DNA from: Cytidiella melzeri
Lineage: Eukaryota > Basidiomycota > Agaricomycetes > Polyporales > Irpicaceae
Direction of reading: 5' to 3'
DNA length: 35,354 nucleotides
Assembly (NCBI GenBank): GCA_022592445.1
Contig: JABYQR010000429.1
Span: 1 to 35,354 of the forward strand
A model generated the notes under the pieces. That model was given only the letters and a program-made list of their open reading frames with translations. It ran no database searches and was not told where the DNA came from. Below, in pieces: positions 32,257 through 35,354 of this stretch. Made by a program: the position numbers and the translations under genes. Position 1 is the stretch's first letter, and every line of letters starts with the position of its first letter.

Positions 32257-32878
32257 TGTTAAGAACTGATACGGGATCGGTGTTGTCGCAAAGTCCGATG
32301 CTGCTAATCGGGTCGGCGATCGGAGTAGGCGACAGGGGGAGCTGTAAGAGTCAATCGGCTTCAACTAAGTAAGTTGCGCCTCTCGTGAATCCTCGGTGAC
32401 TCGGATTTGGACTTAGCAAGATCAAGGGTTCGGCCTCGGAGACTCGGGGTCGGCGAAGACGATGTCGGAGGAAGAGTTTCAGAACAGAAGTCGGGCAGCG
32501 ACGAGTAAGACGACTTCAGCAAGTGAAGTCGAATGAAGAGGTAGGAATAGGATGGGGATCTTATTCGATATTCGAACTTGAACTTCTACTGTACAATTGA
32601 GTCTGGTTATATAGTACTAGAAGTTGTAAGTCCGATAAGGCATGCGTGTATGGTCCGAGACAAGAGAGGATTAGATCAGGCGAATAATCGGAGTCGGAGG
32701 AAATTCGGAGAAAAAGTACAAAGGGATATCTACAACTGATGAAACTGGTGATAGCGAGCACAAGGTAAATCGGAGAAACATCGGTGTTGGACCGTGTGAC
32801 GAGTTGAGGATGTGGCTGTGCGAGGATAAGGATGTCGGATGTCCGGTGCCGATCACGTGATCGGATCGGATCGTAATA
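32257..32878 (-). repeat. 3' LTR of Ty3 element 2 (ends inferred)
   Basis: It begins on the plus strand with TGTTAAGAAC, exactly where DUF6589 homology stops. The other edge is placed at 32878 because the sense strand there reads AAGGGGGAGGTAC (a purine tract) followed by TATTACG, which imperfectly mirrors the other end. On the sense strand TATATAA lies at 32613-32607. The unusual TA rather than TG start may be a point change or a misplaced edge. Confidence 0.6.
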
Positions 32879-32953
32879 GTACCTCCCCCTTAAGGCCCGA
32901 ACCCCTGAGGGCAATGCTTCTCCCGTCTTGATGATCGGAGATAGCGATAGGTG

Positions 32954-32960
32954 TATAAAA
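32954..32960 (+). promoter_or_regulatory. TATA box of the antisense gene in element 2
   Basis: TATAAAA lies 92 bp before the ATG at 33046, a normal distance for a fungal promoter with a 5' UTR of about 60 nt. Confidence 0.45.
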
Positions 32961-33045
32961 ACCACGGACTGACTGACGATGTGGATTTTGACACTTTTCA
33001 CCTCAATTCCCACTACCCAACAAAACAACTTGCGCATTATCGGAA

Positions 33046-34153
33046 ATGTCTGCCCCTGCTGGTAAGTCATAATCGGAATCGGCTTTATTCGCTGACTTCA
33101 TTTCTGTTGTCAGAAACTACTGCCCAGAGAGTCGAGCGTCTTCGTCGGCAACGCGAGGAGGCTCAACAGCGATTCGCCGCGGAGCAACAGCGATTGCAGG
33201 ATGAGGAGGCCGAACTGGAGGCGAAGATGGCGCGAGAGATAGCGAGAGAGGCTGAGGAGAAGGAGAAGGAGAAGGAGGCCCAGAGGGTTGCTCAGGCCAA
33301 GGCCGATCGGCTGGCCGAGCAGCAGGCTCGGGATGCGGCTGAGGCGAAGAAAGTGGCAGAGGCAGCAAAGGGGAAGTCGAAGGCTAAGCCCAAGCAGAAG
33401 GCAGCGTCAGTCGCGTCGGGATCGGGGGCCGACCCTATGGTCGCGGTGACGGAGGCCGCAAAGGCGGTCACCCTGGGAAAGCAGAAAGGAAAGGCAAAGG
33501 CAAAATCGGCGCCGACCATCGCGGACTCGGACCTGTCGGGCGAGGAGAAAGATGGGGGTGATGTGGAGATGGTTGATGCCTCCATCCCAGAGGGCATGGC
33601 GGTCGGAAACGACTGCGATCGGTGCGCCAGGATCGGCGCCCAGTGCCTGTGGAAGGTGAACGGTCGGGGGTCCTCGTGCGCGAAGTGCTTCAAGGACAAG
33701 CAGAAGTGCGAGATGGGTGGAGTGAAGGTGAAGACGGTGGGGCAGCTGTCTGAGGCGCCATCGGGGTCGGCGAATCGGCTCGTCGCACCCCCGATCACGA
33801 AGGCGGCGTCAGGGAACTCCGAGGCCTCGTCGTCGAAGAAAAGGAAGGGGTCCGAGGCGAGTAGCCGGCCGACTAAGATGAAGAAGTACGAGGCGAAGGT
33901 CTTTTTGCACAAGGGCAAGAAACATCGGGAGTTGGTGGAGCACGCCGATGAGCCTGAGTCGTCCGAGGCGACCGATTCGGAGTCCGAGCTCAGGGAGCTC
34001 AACCGTAACGTCGAGGTACTCCAGGACCTTGTCCGGGAGTTAATCGACGTGACTCGGAGGAACTTTGTCCTCTGGCAGGAGTGGATGGGGCAGGAGGATG
34101 GGTCGGACTCAGAGATCTCGGTCGTTGAGGGGAAGAAGAAGGCAAAGAAGTAG
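33046..34153 (+). CDS. Zn2Cys6-like protein encoded antisense inside Ty3 element 2
   Basis: A short first exon (33046-33061, MSAPAE) is joined by a 52-nt intron (33062-33113, GTAAGT..CAG) to exon 2 (33114-34153), giving about 351 residues. The N-terminal 100 residues are a highly charged Glu/Ala/Arg/Lys helix, probably a coiled coil. Lys/Ala/Ser-rich basic segments resembling nuclear signals follow. A cysteine cluster at 33618-33715 has spacing C-x2-C-x6-C-x10-C-x2-C-x6-C, that of fungal Zn2Cys6 DNA-binding domains. A second short helix closes the protein. It runs opposite to pol and ends 127 bp before the pol stop. A role in regulating the element or host chromatin is inference. Confidence 0.75.
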
Positions 34154-34280
34154 ATAATACTTTCTTTGTATTTGTTGTAAAATATAGTTTTCTTTTTCTT
34201 GTTGTCTTGAAGTGTGAGAGCGAATCGGACTCGGAGAAATTCGGAGATAAAAATAAGATGGGATATGTTGAACAAATGAA

Positions 34281-35354
34281 TTACAATGATAAAGGACCAG
34301 GCTTCTTTGGGTATCGCAAGTGGAACTCGGCAACGGCTTCGGGGGCTCGGTCAAGTTCGGTTGCGAGTACCCAAGATGTTTCTTCATCGGTTCCTTCGTA
34401 ACCCGACCACCGAACTAGGTAGAGGATTGGACAAGCTCGGCGTCGGCGGTCAAGTTTCGAGTCGAGGACTTCTGCGATCTCATACTCGATTTCGCCGTCA
34501 ATCTCAATCGGAGGTGGTGGGGAAGGAACACGATTCGGGATTTCGCTAGGAGTGTATGGTTCGAGCATGGAAACATGGTAAACGGGGTGAACGGCTCGCA
34601 TAGCATCGGGAAGTCGGAGGGTAAAGGATTGCGGTCCTACGCGTCCTATGATTTCGAATGGGCCGAAGTATTTCTCGGTAAGCTTCTTGGACGGACGAGT
34701 GGTATTGAAGTACTTGGCTTTAACAAAAACCCGATCACCGATTTCCCAGGTTGGCGGTGGTGTACGAACGGCATCGGCGGGACCTTGGTATCGGAGTTGG
34801 GCTTCGCGCATATTTTCTTTCAGGTGTTTGTGCAAGTCCTCGAGGTTTACTGCGAGTTCATGGGCGCGAGAGGAAGCGAGACTGCGTTCGGGGTAGATGG
34901 TGAGGTTTGGGTGATAGCCTTTATTGGCGAAGAACGGAGATATGCCTGTAGTGGCACTGGGAACATTATTGAATGCAAACTCGGCAAGCGGGAGCAAGCC
35001 CGACCAGTTGTCTTGCTGGTAGTTGCAGTACGCTCGGAGGTATTGTTCCAGGGTCTGGTTCGTCCGTTCGGTCTGTCCATCGGCTTCGGGATGGTAACCG
35101 GAAGTGAAGTGTAGGTTCATATCCAGTGCCTGTCCCAAGGCTCGGAAGAATCGCGAAACAAACTCGGTACCCCGATCGGAGGTACAGTGTGATGGAACTC
35201 CGTGCTTGGAGAAGACGTGAAGGACGAACAGTTTAGCAAGGCCTGGAGAGTCGATAGTATCGTAGGTGGGAATGAATATGCCTTGCTTGCTGAGGCGGTC
35301 TACAATGACGAGTATGGCAGTGAAACCATTGGAATCGGGGAGTTGTTCTATGAA
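34281..35354 (-). CDS. pol: Ty3 element 2 pol, C-terminal part: integrase and chromodomain (partial)
   Basis: The frame is open from the right edge of the window. It holds the end of the integrase core (VDRLSKQGIF, SDRGTEFVSRFF, and the Glu in DGQTERTNQTLEQ), FAFNNVPSATTGISPF, the GPY/F module (KYFGPFEIIGRVGPQSFTLR, HPVYHVSMLEPY) and a chromodomain (EYEIAEVLDSK, YLVRWSGYEG, TSWVLATEL). The stop is at 34281-34283. The N-terminal pol domains lie beyond the window. Confidence 0.92.
   Translation of the reverse strand, partial: FIEQLPDSNGFTAILVIVDRLSKQGIFIPTYDTIDSPGLAKLFVLHVFSKHGVPSHCTSDRGTEFVSRFFRALGQALDMNLHFTSGYHPEADGQTERTNQTLEQYLRAYCNYQQDNWSGLLPLAEFAFNNVPSATTGISPFFANKGYHPNLTIYPERSLASSRAHELAVNLEDLHKHLKENMREAQLRYQGPADAVRTPPPTWEIGDRVFVKAKYFNTTRPSKKLTEKYFGPFEIIGRVGPQSFTLRLPDAMRAVHPVYHVSMLEPYTPSEIPNRVPSPPPPIEIDGEIEYEIAEVLDSKLDRRRRACPILYLVRWSGYEGTDEETSWVLATELDRAPEAVAEFHLRYPKKPGPLSL

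Larger units (their letters stand above)
32257..35354 (-). mobile_element. Ty3/Gypsy chromovirus (element 2), 3' part; continues past the window
   Basis: An LTR (32257-32878), a purine-rich tract just inside it, an antisense gene (33046-34153) and the 3' end of pol on the minus strand (34281-35354) belong to a second chromovirus. It has inserted in DUF6589 copy 2. The rest of pol, gag and the 5' LTR lie to the right of the window. Its integrase and chromodomain differ clearly from element 1, so it is another family. Confidence 0.85.

Noticed and set aside
1..35354. CRISPR arrays, tRNA or rRNA genes.
   Set aside because: No spaced direct-repeat array, no cloverleaf-type sequence and no rRNA-like stretch was recognised by eye. 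A tRNA search program would be decisive.

Overview
The window looks like repeat-rich accessory DNA from a filamentous basidiomycete, most likely an Agaricomycete. The reasons are many introns of 46-73 nt with GT..AG ends, a NACHT-WD40 (STAND/NLR-like) gene, two DUF6589-type genes, chromodomain Ty3 retrotransposons and a Tad1-like LINE. All identifications come from reading motifs. No database search was possible.

Layout. 20-4742 (-) is a NACHT-WD40 gene with several small 5' exons. 4743-8410 is gene-poor wreckage: a weak membrane-protein ORF, a NACHT scrap fused to the N-terminal scrap of an aminoglycoside-phosphotransferase-like (APH) gene, and a larger decayed APH body. From about 8414 to 27855 lies what I read as one mobile unit. 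It has a RecQ-family helicase gene (+, 8637-24719) and a DUF6589 gene (-, 27616-24795), which converge with only 75 bp between their stop codons. They are bracketed by inverted repeats of about 85 bp (8414-8498 and 27771-27855). Without later insertions the unit would be about 6.5 kb.

The helicase gene is split by a young, minus-strand Ty3 chromovirus (10277-23159; 504-bp LTRs that look identical; 5-bp target duplication GTAAG). That element is split in its integrase by a plus-strand LINE (11535-18055) with a poly-A tail of about 49 nt and a 9-13 bp target duplication. Taking out each insertion restores the reading frame below it, so the order of insertion can be read directly. The Ty3 element has a primer-binding site that matches its own predicted RNA 5' end, which indicates Tf1-type self-priming.

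27857-32256 holds a second decayed APH copy, a 422-bp foldback MITE with 185-bp arms, and a second DUF6589 gene (30035-32256, +). The 3' end of that gene is cut off by the LTR of another Ty3 chromovirus (32257 to beyond the window). This second element carries, antisense to its pol, a spliced gene with its own TATA box that encodes a Zn2Cys6-type cysteine cluster (33046-34153).

The best candidate for an undescribed system is the RecQ helicase + DUF6589 pair inside inverted repeats, a possible two-gene DNA transposon. Several frame breaks here are single missing bases in short homopolymers (three in the LINE, one in the helicase, perhaps one in DUF6589). These may be assembly errors rather than decay. 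An 11-bp tandem duplication in the first DUF6589 gene looks like a real lesion.
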